Positions 54,721 to 63,879 are shown, counted from the first letter of the stretch. The stretch is 64,000 bases of DNA from Epilithonimonas lactis (GCF_900110605.1 NZ_FOFI01000002.1:310001-374000); one strand, 5' to 3'. Notes: generated by a model not told the origin, from the sequence alone. Made by a program: numbers and translations.

Positions 54721-54842
54721 GAGATTTTTTCAACTAAATCTGTTTATAATCACAATGTAATTTTTCGATTTTAAAACGTTTTTCATCGTTATAGAAATAA
54801 TCTCTTTTAAAGATAATCCTGCCATTCTGTCACAATATTTTG

Positions 54843-54850
54843 TATCTTTG
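54843..54850 (+). promoter_or_regulatory. Candidate -7 box of miaB
   Basis: TATCTTTG fits TAnnTTTG, 44 bases before the GTG start. No -33 TTG at the usual spacing. Confidence 0.45.
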
Positions 54851-54894
54851 CACCCAATTTTGAATTTGATTTTCAAAATCTAAATTTAATTATA

Positions 54895-56328
54895 GTGCAA
54901 GAAAAATATATAGACGAAACCAAACAAGGCGAAGCTTTTGCCATTCTCGAAAAACCTGAAAACGGCAAAAAACTGTTCTTAGAAAGCTACGGCTGTCAGA
55001 TGAATTTCTCTGATTCCGAGATTGTTGCATCCATCCTAAACGAGCAAGGCTACAACACCACTTTGAACGTGGAAGAAGCAGATTTGATTTTATTGAATAC
55101 GTGCTCCATCCGCGAGAAAGCTGAGCAAACCGTGAGAATGCGTCTGGCGCAATTCAAAAATCTGAAGAAAGAACGTCCAAATATGACGGTCGGCGTTTTA
55201 GGTTGTATGGCGGAACGATTGAAAACTAAATTCTTAGAGGAAGAACAACTCGTAGATTTGGTCGTAGGTCCCGATGCTTACAGAGATTTACCCAATCTAT
55301 TGAAAGAAACTGAAGATGGAAGAGATGCCATCAACGTCATTCTTTCGAAAGAAGAAACTTATGCCGACATCAATCCAGTTCGTTTGGGTGGAAATGGCGT
55401 GACGGCTTTCGTAACCATTACAAGAGGTTGCGATAATATGTGTACTTTTTGCGTGGTTCCTTTTACGAGAGGACGTGAGAGAAGTCGTGACCCGCATTCT
55501 ATCATTGAGGAGTGTCAAAGTCTTTGGGACAATGGCTACAAAGAAATTACACTTTTAGGGCAAAACGTTGACTCTTACCTTTGGTACGGCGGTGGTCCGA
55601 AAAAAGATTTCGCCAAAGCATCAGAAATGCAGAAGCTGACAGCAATTAATTTTGCACAATTACTTGATATGGTTGCCGTTACAGTTCCGAAAATGAGAAT
55701 CAGATTCTCAACTTCCAATCCGCATGAGATGACGGAAGAAGTTTTCAGAATGATTGCAAAACACGATAACATTTGTAATTACGTGCATCTTCCCGTTCAA
55801 AGTGGAAGCGACAGAATTCTCCAGTTGATGAATCGCCAACACACGCGTCAGGAATATTTAGATTTAATAAAAAAAGGAAAAGAAATCGTTCCCGACATTT
55901 CGTTTTCACAAGATATGATTATCGGATTTTGTACGGAAACCGAAGAAGACCATCAATTGACAATGAGCTTGATGCGTGAGGTTGAATATGATTACGGTTA
56001 TATGTTCTCCTATTCCACGAGACCTGGAACGCCGGCTCATAAAAAGATGGAAGACGATATTCCAGCCGATGTAAAACAACGTCGTCTCGCGGAAGTGATT
56101 GCTTTGCAGGGCGAACTTTCCCGAACAAGAATGCAAGGTTATGTGGGAAGAGTACACGAAATTTTGATTGAAGGTATTTCCAAGAAAAATAAAAACCAAT
56201 GGAAAGGCAGAAATTCCCAAAACGCCGTTTGTGTATTTGATATGAAAGAAGGTCAGAAATTGGGCGACATTGTGTCTGTTTTTGTGCATGGCAATACGCA
56301 GGGAACGCTTTTGGGGGAAACGGTTTGA
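54895..56328 (+). CDS. miaB: tRNA-2-methylthio-N6-dimethylallyladenosine synthase
   Basis: 477 residues. It adds a methylthio group to the dimethylallyl-A37 made by MiaA. The N-terminal cluster cysteines are in 'SYGCQMN' near 33, 'LNTCSIRE' and 'LGCMAER'. The radical-SAM cluster is C-D-N-M-C-T-F-C near 180. A TRAM domain ends the protein ('[10 protein letters not shown]' ... '[14 protein letters not shown]'). The start is a GTG; no nearer ATG preserves the N-terminus. A -7 box lies at 54843. Confidence 0.96.
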   Translation: MQEKYIDETKQGEAFAILEKPENGKKLFLESYGCQMNFSDSEIVASILNEQGYNTTLNVEEADLILLNTCSIREKAEQTVRMRLAQFKNLKKERPNMTVGVLGCMAERLKTKFLEEEQLVDLVVGPDAYRDLPNLLKETEDGRDAINVILSKEETYADINPVRLGGNGVTAFVTITRGCDNMCTFCVVPFTRGRERSRDPHSIIEECQSLWDNGYKEITLLGQNVDSYLWYGGGPKKDFAKASEMQKLTAINFAQLLDMVAVTVPKMRIRFSTSNPHEMTEEVFRMIAKHDNICNYVHLPVQSGSDRILQLMNRQHTRQEYLDLIKKGKEIVPDISFSQDMIIGFCTETEEDHQLTMSLMREVEYDYGYMFSYSTRPGTPAHKKMEDDIPADVKQRRLAEVIALQGELSRTRMQGYVGRVHEILIEGISKKNKNQWKGRNSQNAVCVFDMKEGQKLGDIVSVFVHGNTQGTLLGETV

Positions 56329-56364
56329 TAGTTCATACTAATTGAATTCTTATTTGAATTAAGA

Positions 56365-56868
56365 TTGAAGCATATTTTTTACATATTATTTCTACTGCCA
56401 ATTCTTTTTAGCTGCCAGTCTGAGAAAGCAGTTAATGTCTATCCAAACCAAGTTGGGGATATCGAACTTGATGAAAAGTTAGATGATTCCAATTTTAAAA
56501 AATGTTTTGTTGATCCTTTTTCCTTCCAATATTATAATTTTGATGGATTTCAATATAAAGGCGAAAAATTAGAAATAGAAAAAAAATTAGAAAGATCAAA
56601 TCTAATAAGTGACAAAAATTCAACTGGGTACATTACAATTCGTTTTGTAGTGAATTGTGAAGGAAAAACTGGAATGTTCAGAGTTCAACAAATGGATGAG
56701 AACTACAAAGAAAAAGTGTTTGACAAGAAATTCATTAATCAGCTTTTAGACTTTACGAAAAGTTTAAATGGATGGATTCCGCAAGAATATTTAGGAATAA
56801 AAATAAATTATTATCAATATTTAACCTTTAAAATAAAAGATGGAAAAGTTTCCGAAATACTTCCTTAG
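56365..56868 (+). CDS. Lipoprotein with TonB-C-terminal-like domain
   Basis: 167 residues from a TTG start. The next residues K-H-I-F-Y-I-L-F-L-L-P-I-L-F-S-C form a clear lipoprotein signal with the lipobox L-F-S-C, which supports that start. The remainder ('GYITIRFVVNCEGKTGMFRVQQMD' ... 'LNGWIPQEYLGIKINYYQYLTFKI') follows the TonB C-terminal pattern loosely. Its last 29 bases overlap the next gene. Unlike the upstream pair at 53.5 kb it carries a lipid anchor. Confidence 0.72.
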   Translation: MKHIFYILFLLPILFSCQSEKAVNVYPNQVGDIELDEKLDDSNFKKCFVDPFSFQYYNFDGFQYKGEKLEIEKKLERSNLISDKNSTGYITIRFVVNCEGKTGMFRVQQMDENYKEKVFDKKFINQLLDFTKSLNGWIPQEYLGIKINYYQYLTFKIKDGKVSEILP

Positions 56869-57637
56869 CTTTCTTATACTGGTTATTTATGCTAATGTGC
56901 AAGCGCAGGTAAACTGTAATGCAATTGAGGGCGAAAGGTGCAAAAAAGCATGCGAAATCTACAATAGCAATTCCGGTTCCCAAGGATCTCGTGAATCTCA
57001 GGAAAGTTTTGATAAGGCTATAAACCTATGTCCGAATTTCTCCCATGCTTATATGGAAAAAGCAGTTCCTTACTTGAAAAGAGGAGATTTTCTAACTTGG
57101 AAAAAACTAATTGATAAGGCTGTAGAGCTTAGCCCTAATAATCATTTGGATTACAGAGGCTGGTGCAAATTTCAATTTTTAAGAGATTACGAAGGCGCAA
57201 TTCAGGATTTTGATCTACTTGAAAAATACAGACCTGGAAATATCGGCTATTCAGCAAATGGGGATTATAATTTATATGTCGCAAAAGCGATTTGTTACAG
57301 CGCTTTAAATCAAAAAGAAAAAGCGATTCAGGTTTTAGAAGATCTTTTTAAAACTAAAGATTACCATTTTGGACTTTACGATTATTATCAACTGGGCGTT
57401 ATGTATTTCGAAACTGGAAAATACGACAAAGCCTTAGAAAATTTTGAAAAGCAAAGCAAAGTTTACGATTTTGCAGAAAATATTTATTTTAGAAGTAAAG
57501 TTTCTAAAATCAGAAATAAAGATTATTTGGATTTGAAAAGTCTAGCCTTGAAGTCATATGACGAAGGCAAAACAATGAAAGATGCTTACACCCATCATTT
57601 CAACAAAATTTACAGAAAGCAAATTGCTGAACTGTAA
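56840..57637 (+). CDS. Exported tetratricopeptide-repeat protein
   Basis: 265 residues. Signal peptide about 1-22 (VIYANVQAQ). Several TPR motifs follow: 'SFDKAINLCPNFSHAYMEKAVPYLKRGDF', 'KLIDKAVELSPNNHLDYRGWCKFQF', and 'YYQLGVMYFETGKYDKALENFEKQ'. Probably a periplasmic protein-binding scaffold. Its start overlaps the upstream lipoprotein gene by 29 bases, a coupled pair. The pair sits between miaB and the sigma-54 activator. Confidence 0.78.
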   Translation: MEKFPKYFLSFLILVIYANVQAQVNCNAIEGERCKKACEIYNSNSGSQGSRESQESFDKAINLCPNFSHAYMEKAVPYLKRGDFLTWKKLIDKAVELSPNNHLDYRGWCKFQFLRDYEGAIQDFDLLEKYRPGNIGYSANGDYNLYVAKAICYSALNQKEKAIQVLEDLFKTKDYHFGLYDYYQLGVMYFETGKYDKALENFEKQSKVYDFAENIYFRSKVSKIRNKDYLDLKSLALKSYDEGKTMKDAYTHHFNKIYRKQIAEL

Positions 57638-57708
57638 ATTTTAATTAAAAATTCAAAACAAAAAATCTTCCGACTTTCTTCATCGGACATCGGACAAAAA
57701 TTAAAAAA

Positions 57709-59007
57709 ATGGCAGAATTACAATCCATAAAAGCACGCTTCGGAATTATTGGGAATTTCCCGGCGCTCAACCGCGCTTTGGAAAAGGCAATCCAAGTGGC
57801 ACCTACAGATATTTCGGTTTTGGTAATGGGTGAAAGTGGTGTTGGGAAAGAATTTATCCCAAAGATCATCCACGGCGAATCCAGACGAAAACACCAACCA
57901 TACATTGTCGTCAATTGCGGCGCAATCCCAGAAGGAACGATTGATTCAGAATTATTCGGACACGAGAAAGGCGCATTTACAGGCGCAACTTCTACCAGAA
58001 AAGGCTACTTCGAAGTGGCTGATGGCGGAACGATCTTCCTTGATGAAGTTGGAGAATTACCACTTCAGACGCAAGTTCGTTTGCTGAGAGTTTTGGAAAG
58101 TGGCGAATTTATGAAAGTAGGCTCTTCCCAAGTTCAAAAAACAAATGTAAGGATCGTGGCTGCGACCAACGTCAACATGATGAAAGCGATCACAGACAAT
58201 CGTTTCCGTGAAGATCTCTATTACCGATTGAATACGGTTCAGATCGATATGCCAGCGCTTCGTGAGAGAAAAGGCGATATCCATTTGTTATTCAGAAAGT
58301 TTGCGATAGATTTTGCTGAGAAATACAGAATGCCAGAATTGAAATTGACAGACGATGCGGTTTCATATTTGGAAAACTATGCTTTTCCGGGGAACGTTCG
58401 TCAATTGAGAAATTTGGTAGAGCAGATGACCGTTGTGGAGCAAAACCGCGAAGTGAATTCCACAAAATTGGCTGAATACATTCCGATGAATGCGAATTTG
58501 CCAGCTGTGATCTCTAAAACCACTGGAGGCGGAACATCTGCAGATTTTGGATCAGAGCGTGACATCATGTATAAGATCCTCTTCGATATGCGTAGCGATA
58601 TTAATGATTTAAAATCCTTAACTTCGGAACTCATAAAAAACAAGGGAAATACGGATCTTAGTCTGCAGGAAAAAAATCTCATTAACAGAATTTACACACC
58701 TGAAACACAGCAATCTGCAAGTCCGAATTCTTTGCTTTATTTTGAAAACAATCAGAACCATCAGCAGAATCAAGTTCATCACCCAATGATTGTTTCTGAA
58801 AATGAAGACCATCATTACAACGATGTGGAAGATATCGAACTGGAAGAAAGCAGACCAGAATCGCTATCCCTTCAAAACAATGAAAAGGATTTGATCATCA
58901 AAGCTTTAGAAAAACACAAAGGCAGAAGAAACAAAGCGGCCGACGAATTGGGAATTTCCCAAAGGACGCTTTACCGAAAAATTAAACAATACAATCTAGA
59001 GGAATAA
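57709..59007 (+). CDS. Sigma-54-dependent transcriptional activator without receiver domain
   Basis: 432 residues. The AAA+ domain starts directly: P-loop GESGVGKE at 41-48, the sigma-54 contact loop GAFTGA at 88-93, Walker B 'GGTIFLDEVGEL' at 106-117, and 'FPGNVRQLRNL' near 225. A long Q/N/H/S-rich linker (about 270-385) leads to a Fis-type helix-turn-helix ('RRNKAADELGISQRTLYRKI'). With no N-terminal sensory or phospho domain, its activity may be set by a partner or by level. It shares a presumed transcript with lptE downstream. Confidence 0.93.
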   Translation: MAELQSIKARFGIIGNFPALNRALEKAIQVAPTDISVLVMGESGVGKEFIPKIIHGESRRKHQPYIVVNCGAIPEGTIDSELFGHEKGAFTGATSTRKGYFEVADGGTIFLDEVGELPLQTQVRLLRVLESGEFMKVGSSQVQKTNVRIVAATNVNMMKAITDNRFREDLYYRLNTVQIDMPALRERKGDIHLLFRKFAIDFAEKYRMPELKLTDDAVSYLENYAFPGNVRQLRNLVEQMTVVEQNREVNSTKLAEYIPMNANLPAVISKTTGGGTSADFGSERDIMYKILFDMRSDINDLKSLTSELIKNKGNTDLSLQEKNLINRIYTPETQQSASPNSLLYFENNQNHQQNQVHHPMIVSENEDHHYNDVEDIELEESRPESLSLQNNEKDLIIKALEKHKGRRNKAADELGISQRTLYRKIKQYNLEE

Positions 59008-59030
59008 AAACTCTAGAAAAAAGAATCAAA

Positions 59031-59582
59031 ATGACCTCTACATTTAATAATCAATTTTCATTTAATCATTTCAAAACTGGTCTGTTTTTACTGGTTTGCT
59101 GCTTCCTGTCTTCCTGTTACAGTTTTACAGGATCTTCATTGAGTCCAGAAATGAAAACCGTGAAAATCAACACTTTTCCGAACAATGCAGCGAACAACCT
59201 GCCAAGTTTGAGTCAAGACTTTACAGTAGCTTTACAAAACCGATTTCTCCAGAGAACGACGTTGAAGGGCGCAGTCGAAAATCCGGATCTTTTGATAGAA
59301 GGTGAAATCAGTGATTACAACATTACGCCAACCAGTGTTGGTGCAGCTACGACGACCACAACTGGAAATACGATACAGGCTTTGCAAAATAAATTGACCA
59401 TCACCATAAAGGTACATTATGAAAACAGCAAAGACCCAACGCTTAGTTTTGACCGAACTTACAGTGATGAAGCTGTTTTCAACAGTGATCTGGACCTCAA
59501 TACGATTGAAACTGCACAAGTGAGAATTGTGAACGAGAGGATCATCAACAAAATTTACAACGACATTGTCGCCAACTGGTAA
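59031..59582 (+). CDS. lptE: LptE-like LPS-assembly lipoprotein
   Basis: 183 residues. A lipoprotein signal ends in L-S-S-C near 26. 'YSFTGSSLSPEMKTVKINTFPNNA', 'LSQDFTVALQNRFLQRTTL' and 'DLLIEGEISDYNITP' are the usual LptE segments. In LPS transport it plugs the LptD outer-membrane barrel. It lies 23 bases after the sigma-54 activator gene and just before the acidic repeat protein gene. Confidence 0.9.
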   Translation: MTSTFNNQFSFNHFKTGLFLLVCCFLSSCYSFTGSSLSPEMKTVKINTFPNNAANNLPSLSQDFTVALQNRFLQRTTLKGAVENPDLLIEGEISDYNITPTSVGAATTTTTGNTIQALQNKLTITIKVHYENSKDPTLSFDRTYSDEAVFNSDLDLNTIETAQVRIVNERIINKIYNDIVANW

Positions 59583-59586
59583 ACAT

Positions 59587-61509
59587 ATGAATACTAGAAT
59601 CTTAGAGTTAATAAAGAATCCAAAAATAATTACCGAATCCGATCTCTATATCTTGGAATCGGAGTCGGAAAAAATGCCTTACGCACAAAGCATCAAGGCA
59701 CTTTATCTTTATGGGATCAATCTTTATCAATCAGAAAATTACAAAGAAAACCTCTCAAAAACAGCTGCTTACACGACTGATAAAAAGATACTTTATCAAT
59801 TTATCAATTCTCAGAAAATCACTCAAAAAGAAGAAACGTCTGTTGATAAGACAACTGAACAAGTTACTGAAAATCAAATTCCTAACATAACAACCACTGC
59901 GGCAAATATCATTGAAAAAACCAATGAGAATGCCACAGAAATGGAGAATACTTCTGTTGTTCTCAATAAGTTTGATGTTGATAGAATAATTGAATCTGAA
60001 ACTCAGGACAACTCAGAATTCATAGTTGTAGAAGGCGAGAAAAATCGTTTGCTGTATGAAGGTGAAGAGAATTTCCTCGAAGAAAAATCTCAGGAGATCG
60101 ACATCGAAGCAACCAAAGAATCTGGCGTGATCACAGTTAAGGATGATCTGGACGTTAAGGAAAATCTGATTGTCAATGATGATAATCGTTCCGAAGAGAC
60201 GATTTCTGAGCACAAGAATGTTGAAGAAGTGATAGAAACGCCTATCGAAAAAGTTCCCGAAACCAACGTTGATACTCAAGTTCAGGATGAAGATTCTTCT
60301 GGAAATGTGAGCTTCAACGGCATCGAAGAGTTTTTACCTCAAGTCAAATTCTCTGTTCCGAAAAATCATTTGGATTACCTGAATCCACCAAAAAAAGAAA
60401 TCAGGAAAGAGGAAAATCCAATAGTAGAGAAGCCTGTTTCAAAATCAGAATATAAAGCTCCAGTTGCTGCGGAAATCCGTGAAGAAGAAGTTGACAACAG
60501 CCAGATCAGTTTTGGAGAAACACAAGCTTTTGAAGTTTCAAAACCTGTTGAAGGTAAAAAAACTGAAACAGTAATTGAAAATCAAAACGAAGAAAAAGCT
60601 ACTGAAAATGAGGTCAATTTTGAGAACACGCAATCTTTCGAAGTTTCAGAATCTGAAAAAATAGAGGAAGCGGAAGTTCAGGTAAATCAAATTGCTGAAG
60701 AAGCCACTGAGGATCAAATCAGTTTTGAAAACACACAAACTTTTGAAGTTTCTCAACCAGAGAAAAATGTGATTGAGACTTCAAATCGAGAAACTGAAAA
60801 TGCAGCTATTGAAGAGCAAACACCTGCAGAACAGCCAGTTTCTACTTGGAAACCAATGTCATTCTCCGCAAACACGCCAGACGCCTTGATTGGAAAATCG
60901 CCAGAAGTCGAAAAGCCAAAACAGGAGATCAAGATTGAAGAAAAAGTCGAAGAGCCTGTAGTGAAAGAGAAAATCATCATCGATGAACAACCTATTGAAG
61001 AAGAAGAAGAAGAAGAAGAAGATGAAAAACATCAAACCACTGATAACGAACGACCTGTGATGAATGTTTCATTTTTCGGAAATGACGTTTCAAAGATCAA
61101 AGAAGAAAAAGAGATCCCATCAATTCTCGACAAACCAAAAGCTGAAGAAATCCCAGACAGCAACGTTGGAACCTTCATTAATACTTGGCAAAGCTGGCTG
61201 AAGATCGACAGAGCAAAATCTGAAGATATTCCAGAAAAAACGATTGTCGTCAAAGAAAAGATCATCGACCAATTCATAGAAAAAAATCCTAAGATCTCCC
61301 AACTAAAAGACGAAGTCAACTTCGTGGTGAAAGAGAAAAAAGATGACATTTCGCACCTGATGACAGAGACTTTGGCAAAGCTGTATGTGGAACAAAAGCT
61401 CTATTCCAAAGCCATCAAAGCCTACGAAACCTTGATCGAGAAGCATCCGCAAAAAGAGGATTACTTCAAAGAAAAAATCGAGGAAGTCAAAGAGATCAGA
61501 AAATCATAA
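59587..61509 (+). CDS. Acidic repeat-containing protein with TPR-like C-terminus
   Basis: 640 residues from the ATG at 59587, four bases after the lptE stop; a TTG start at 59566 would overlap lptE and is less likely. The N-terminus resembles a TPR-like helical cap. A long acidic, Glu-rich disordered region contains three repeats of F-x-x-T-Q-x-F-E-V-S beginning at about residues 307, 343 and 378 (35-36 residues apart). A Glu run lies near residue 470. The last 110 or so residues end in TPR-like helices ('ETLAKLYVEQKLYSKAIKAYETLIEKHPQK'). No signal peptide. Function unknown; possibly a cytosolic scaffold. A terminator follows. Confidence 0.78.
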   Translation: MNTRILELIKNPKIITESDLYILESESEKMPYAQSIKALYLYGINLYQSENYKENLSKTAAYTTDKKILYQFINSQKITQKEETSVDKTTEQVTENQIPNITTTAANIIEKTNENATEMENTSVVLNKFDVDRIIESETQDNSEFIVVEGEKNRLLYEGEENFLEEKSQEIDIEATKESGVITVKDDLDVKENLIVNDDNRSEETISEHKNVEEVIETPIEKVPETNVDTQVQDEDSSGNVSFNGIEEFLPQVKFSVPKNHLDYLNPPKKEIRKEENPIVEKPVSKSEYKAPVAAEIREEEVDNSQISFGETQAFEVSKPVEGKKTETVIENQNEEKATENEVNFENTQSFEVSESEKIEEAEVQVNQIAEEATEDQISFENTQTFEVSQPEKNVIETSNRETENAAIEEQTPAEQPVSTWKPMSFSANTPDALIGKSPEVEKPKQEIKIEEKVEEPVVKEKIIIDEQPIEEEEEEEEDEKHQTTDNERPVMNVSFFGNDVSKIKEEKEIPSILDKPKAEEIPDSNVGTFINTWQSWLKIDRAKSEDIPEKTIVVKEKIIDQFIEKNPKISQLKDEVNFVVKEKKDDISHLMTETLAKLYVEQKLYSKAIKAYETLIEKHPQKEDYFKEKIEEVKEIRKS

Positions 61510-61514
61510 AACAA

Positions 61515-61545
61515 AAAATCAGGAATTAAGTTCCTGATTTTTTTT
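61515..61545. terminator. Bidirectional terminator
   Basis: Eleven-bp perfect arms (61515-61525 and 61531-61541), 5-base loop, T run, between the acidic repeat protein gene and the converging GLPGLI gene. Confidence 0.85.
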
Positions 61546-62368
61546 ATTTCAATTCAATGGGATTGTTCTTACTTTTTGCCTCGGCTTCCATCCTTTTTTG
61601 GAATTCCTGCATTTGTTTCGGGTCAATTCCCGGTCTATTGCCGCCACCGCCAGCTGGTCCTCTTCCACTGCCGCCACTTCTCTGAGCTGTGAAAAAGCTG
61701 ACTGGGTCCTTTTGCATCTTCTTTTCCATCTCTGCATATTTTGATTTGGAGAGTGTAATGAATTGTCCTCGATTCAAAGGTTGATGTAACTCTGATATTT
61801 TTTTTGTTTGCATCAGATCGAAAGAGTAATCACCTTTTTCGTCCTGAACTTTCACAATCAAACCAGGCAATCCAGAAAATTTATACGGGCCGTCTTGCAA
61901 AGGAATTTCCTGCGTGAACCACGCATACCAAGTTCTTCCACCGAATTTGGTTTCTGCTTTCTGTGTTTGGTAATCACCGATTTTTACAGTTTCTGGTAAG
62001 ATATTCCATTGAAAGACCGGCGTCTCTGGATAAGAATAATTATCTCTTCCGATTCTGGATTTGTAGACCAAACTTTGATTGGCCAGATCCTTCTCAATTG
62101 TGAATTGCAGATTGCTTCTCAAGTTTTCCATTTGGCTGCGGTCAAAATTCTTCGTTGCCCGCATTCTTTCCATTACAGAATCTCTCTTCATCGAATTCTC
62201 GGCGTAGAAAATAGATCTCTTGCCGTCTGTATCGAGGTAGGCCAATTCGGTTTTCTTCTCAACATTGGTAGAATCGGGCGTCAATGTGGCTTGATAGACG
62301 AAACGAGTACTTTGCTGAGCCATTACAAGTGGCATTGCAAGTAAGCTTAATATTTTTAAAATTTTCAT
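61544..62368 (-). CDS. GLPGLI-family exported protein (downstream copy)
   Basis: 274 residues. Signal peptide about 1-17 (PLVMAQ). The family-naming motif S-G-L-P-G-L-I near 165, 'GDYSFDL' after it, and 'GGRTWYAWFTQEIPLQDGPYKF' before it are clear. A Gly-rich tail ('GGSGRGPAGGGGNRPG') follows, then a short helical C-terminus ending NPIELK. The gene lies one base after its paralogue. GLPGLI proteins are abundant in Bacteroidota and their function is unknown. Confidence 0.88.
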   Translation of the reverse strand: MKILKILSLLAMPLVMAQQSTRFVYQATLTPDSTNVEKKTELAYLDTDGKRSIFYAENSMKRDSVMERMRATKNFDRSQMENLRSNLQFTIEKDLANQSLVYKSRIGRDNYSYPETPVFQWNILPETVKIGDYQTQKAETKFGGRTWYAWFTQEIPLQDGPYKFSGLPGLIVKVQDEKGDYSFDLMQTKKISELHQPLNRGQFITLSKSKYAEMEKKMQKDPVSFFTAQRSGGSGRGPAGGGGNRPGIDPKQMQEFQKRMEAEAKSKNNPIELK

Positions 62369-62369
62369 A

Positions 62370-63320
62370 TTAATATTTATTACTTAGTTCGATTGGATTT
62401 GTATTTCCGAAGTTCATCACACTTCCACTGTTCGACGGAGATTGCGAAGAAGGATTTCCCATTTGCATATCTGGTTGCCCGCCCATATCGCCGTTTGGCA
62501 TTCCATTCATACCTTGTTGACCGCCGAAACCGCCGTTCATCCCGCCGTTTCTTTGATTCATTCGGTTGAAGCTGTCGAAGTTGATTTCTGGGTCTTTATT
62601 CTTTACCATTTCCATTCGCACAGAAGCTTTATCACCTTGAAAGTTGATCCTTGTCGATTTTCTGGCTTCTGGTTTTATGATTTCCGAAAAGGCTTTTTCA
62701 ATATTAATTTTCTTCACAAAACTGAATCTGTAATCGCCTTTGTCATCTTCCAATTTTAAGATCAAACCTGGAAGACCAAGGAATTTATAAGGTCCATCAG
62801 CGATTTTAATTTCTGGCGCAAACCAAGCAGTCCAAGTTCTACCACCGAAATTCATTGTTGCCTTTTGAACTTTATGATTATTAAAATCAGAGACTTGCGT
62901 GGAGATTTCCCAATTCATTTTTCGGTCTTCCTGATAATAAACTTGCTTCGAGCCAATGCTTTCCACAAAATTCACCGATCTGTCATCCCTATTTTTTGTA
63001 ATGAAATAATCGAAGAATGTTGGTTGGATGGATTTTCCATTGGGCAATTTTGGAAATTCGGATTTGTCTTTTTTAGATTTTTTAGTTTCTGTAATGCCTT
63101 GTTGTCTTAGAACTGTGGTCAAAGAATCTCTCAGCAATTTGCTTTCGCTGATGAACAGTGATTGATTGCCTTTGATGTCCAAAAACGTGTTCTCAACTTT
63201 CATATTCACAAGGTTGATGGTATCTGGATTCACTTCTGTCTGGTAAATGTATCTTTCGGTTTGACTGAAAACTTTTCCGTAAAAGGAAAACATAAGCATC
63301 AAAATGAGGAGCTTCTTCAT
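62370..63320 (-). CDS. GLPGLI-family exported protein (upstream copy)
   Basis: 316 residues. Signal peptide about 1-19 (GKVFSQ). L-G-L-P-G-L-I near 182, preceded by 'GGRTWTAWFAPEIKIADGPYKF', matches the neighbouring copy, and both end in NPIEL. A Gly/Met/Asn-rich low-complexity segment (about 255-295, 'GGMNGGFGGQQGMNG') sits before the end. A -7-like box TAACTTTG is at 63356-63363. Tandem duplication is evident. Confidence 0.88.
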   Translation of the reverse strand: MKKLLILMLMFSFYGKVFSQTERYIYQTEVNPDTINLVNMKVENTFLDIKGNQSLFISESKLLRDSLTTVLRQQGITETKKSKKDKSEFPKLPNGKSIQPTFFDYFITKNRDDRSVNFVESIGSKQVYYQEDRKMNWEISTQVSDFNNHKVQKATMNFGGRTWTAWFAPEIKIADGPYKFLGLPGLILKLEDDKGDYRFSFVKKINIEKAFSEIIKPEARKSTRINFQGDKASVRMEMVKNKDPEINFDSFNRMNQRNGGMNGGFGGQQGMNGMPNGDMGGQPDMQMGNPSSQSPSNSGSVMNFGNTNPIELSNKY

Positions 63321-63355
63321 AATTTAAAACTGATTGTTTGATTAACAAAATCAAG

Positions 63356-63363
63356 CAAAGTTA
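63356..63363 (-). promoter_or_regulatory. Candidate -7 box of the GLPGLI pair
   Basis: TAACTTTG on the minus strand fits TAnnTTTG, 35 bases upstream of the ATG. No -33 TTG at standard distance. Confidence 0.4.
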
Positions 63364-63490
63364 ATTATAAGAATTATCAGAATTAATAATTGTTCATTTT
63401 TTGACAACAATTTAACATTAACAAACTGTTTCTCATTACTAAAGCATTACTGGTCCATCATAGAAAATCATCAAAATAGATGTCATCGAT

Positions 63491-63521
63491 TTGAGATTGC
63501 GGAAATTAGTTCGTACTTTTG
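63491..63521 (+). promoter_or_regulatory. Promoter of the suf operon
   Basis: TTG (63491-63493), 20 bases, TACTTTTG (63514-63521): a full match to the flavobacterial consensus. The palindrome at 63522-63539 follows immediately. Confidence 0.7.
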
Positions 63522-63539
63522 TAGACTAAAATCAGTCTA
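63522..63539. promoter_or_regulatory. Palindrome over the suf transcription start (possible operator)
   Basis: TAGACT-AAAATC-AGTCTA, perfect 6-bp arms with a 6-base centre, abutting the -7 box. This is a typical place for a repressor that senses iron or Fe-S status. The binding protein is not identified. Confidence 0.5.
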
Positions 63540-63549
63540 AATAAAAACA

Positions 63550-63879
63550 ATGATACAAGTAAGCGATCAGGCAAAATCTAAGGCGGCTCAGTTGATGACC
63601 GAAGAAGGCTTCAACCCTGAGACTGACTATATAAGAGTAGGCGTAAAAAGTGGCGGTTGTTCCGGACTAGAATACGTCTTGAAGTTTGATAATATAAAAA
63701 ATGAAACCGACACAATCTTCGAAGATAACGGCGTAAGAGTCATTATTGAGAAAAAATCCATCCTTTATCTTGCAGGAACAGTTCTGGAATATTCTGGCGG
63801 ATTGAATGGGAAAGGTTTTATTTTTAACAATCCAAATGCTGCAAGAACTTGTGGCTGCGGAGAGAGTTTCAGTCTTTAA
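63550..63879 (+). CDS. A-type Fe-S cluster assembly protein (SufA/IscA-like)
   Basis: 109 residues. The three cluster cysteines are C37 (SGGCSGLEY), C101 and C103 (CGCGESFSL, C-terminal), exactly as in A-type carriers. 'VLEYSGGLNGKGFIFNNPNA' is the usual loop before the last cysteines. It carries or delivers Fe-S clusters in the cytosol. The gene starts a probable suf operon, with sufB following 95 bases later. Confidence 0.94.
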   Translation: MIQVSDQAKSKAAQLMTEEGFNPETDYIRVGVKSGGCSGLEYVLKFDNIKNETDTIFEDNGVRVIIEKKSILYLAGTVLEYSGGLNGKGFIFNNPNAARTCGCGESFSL

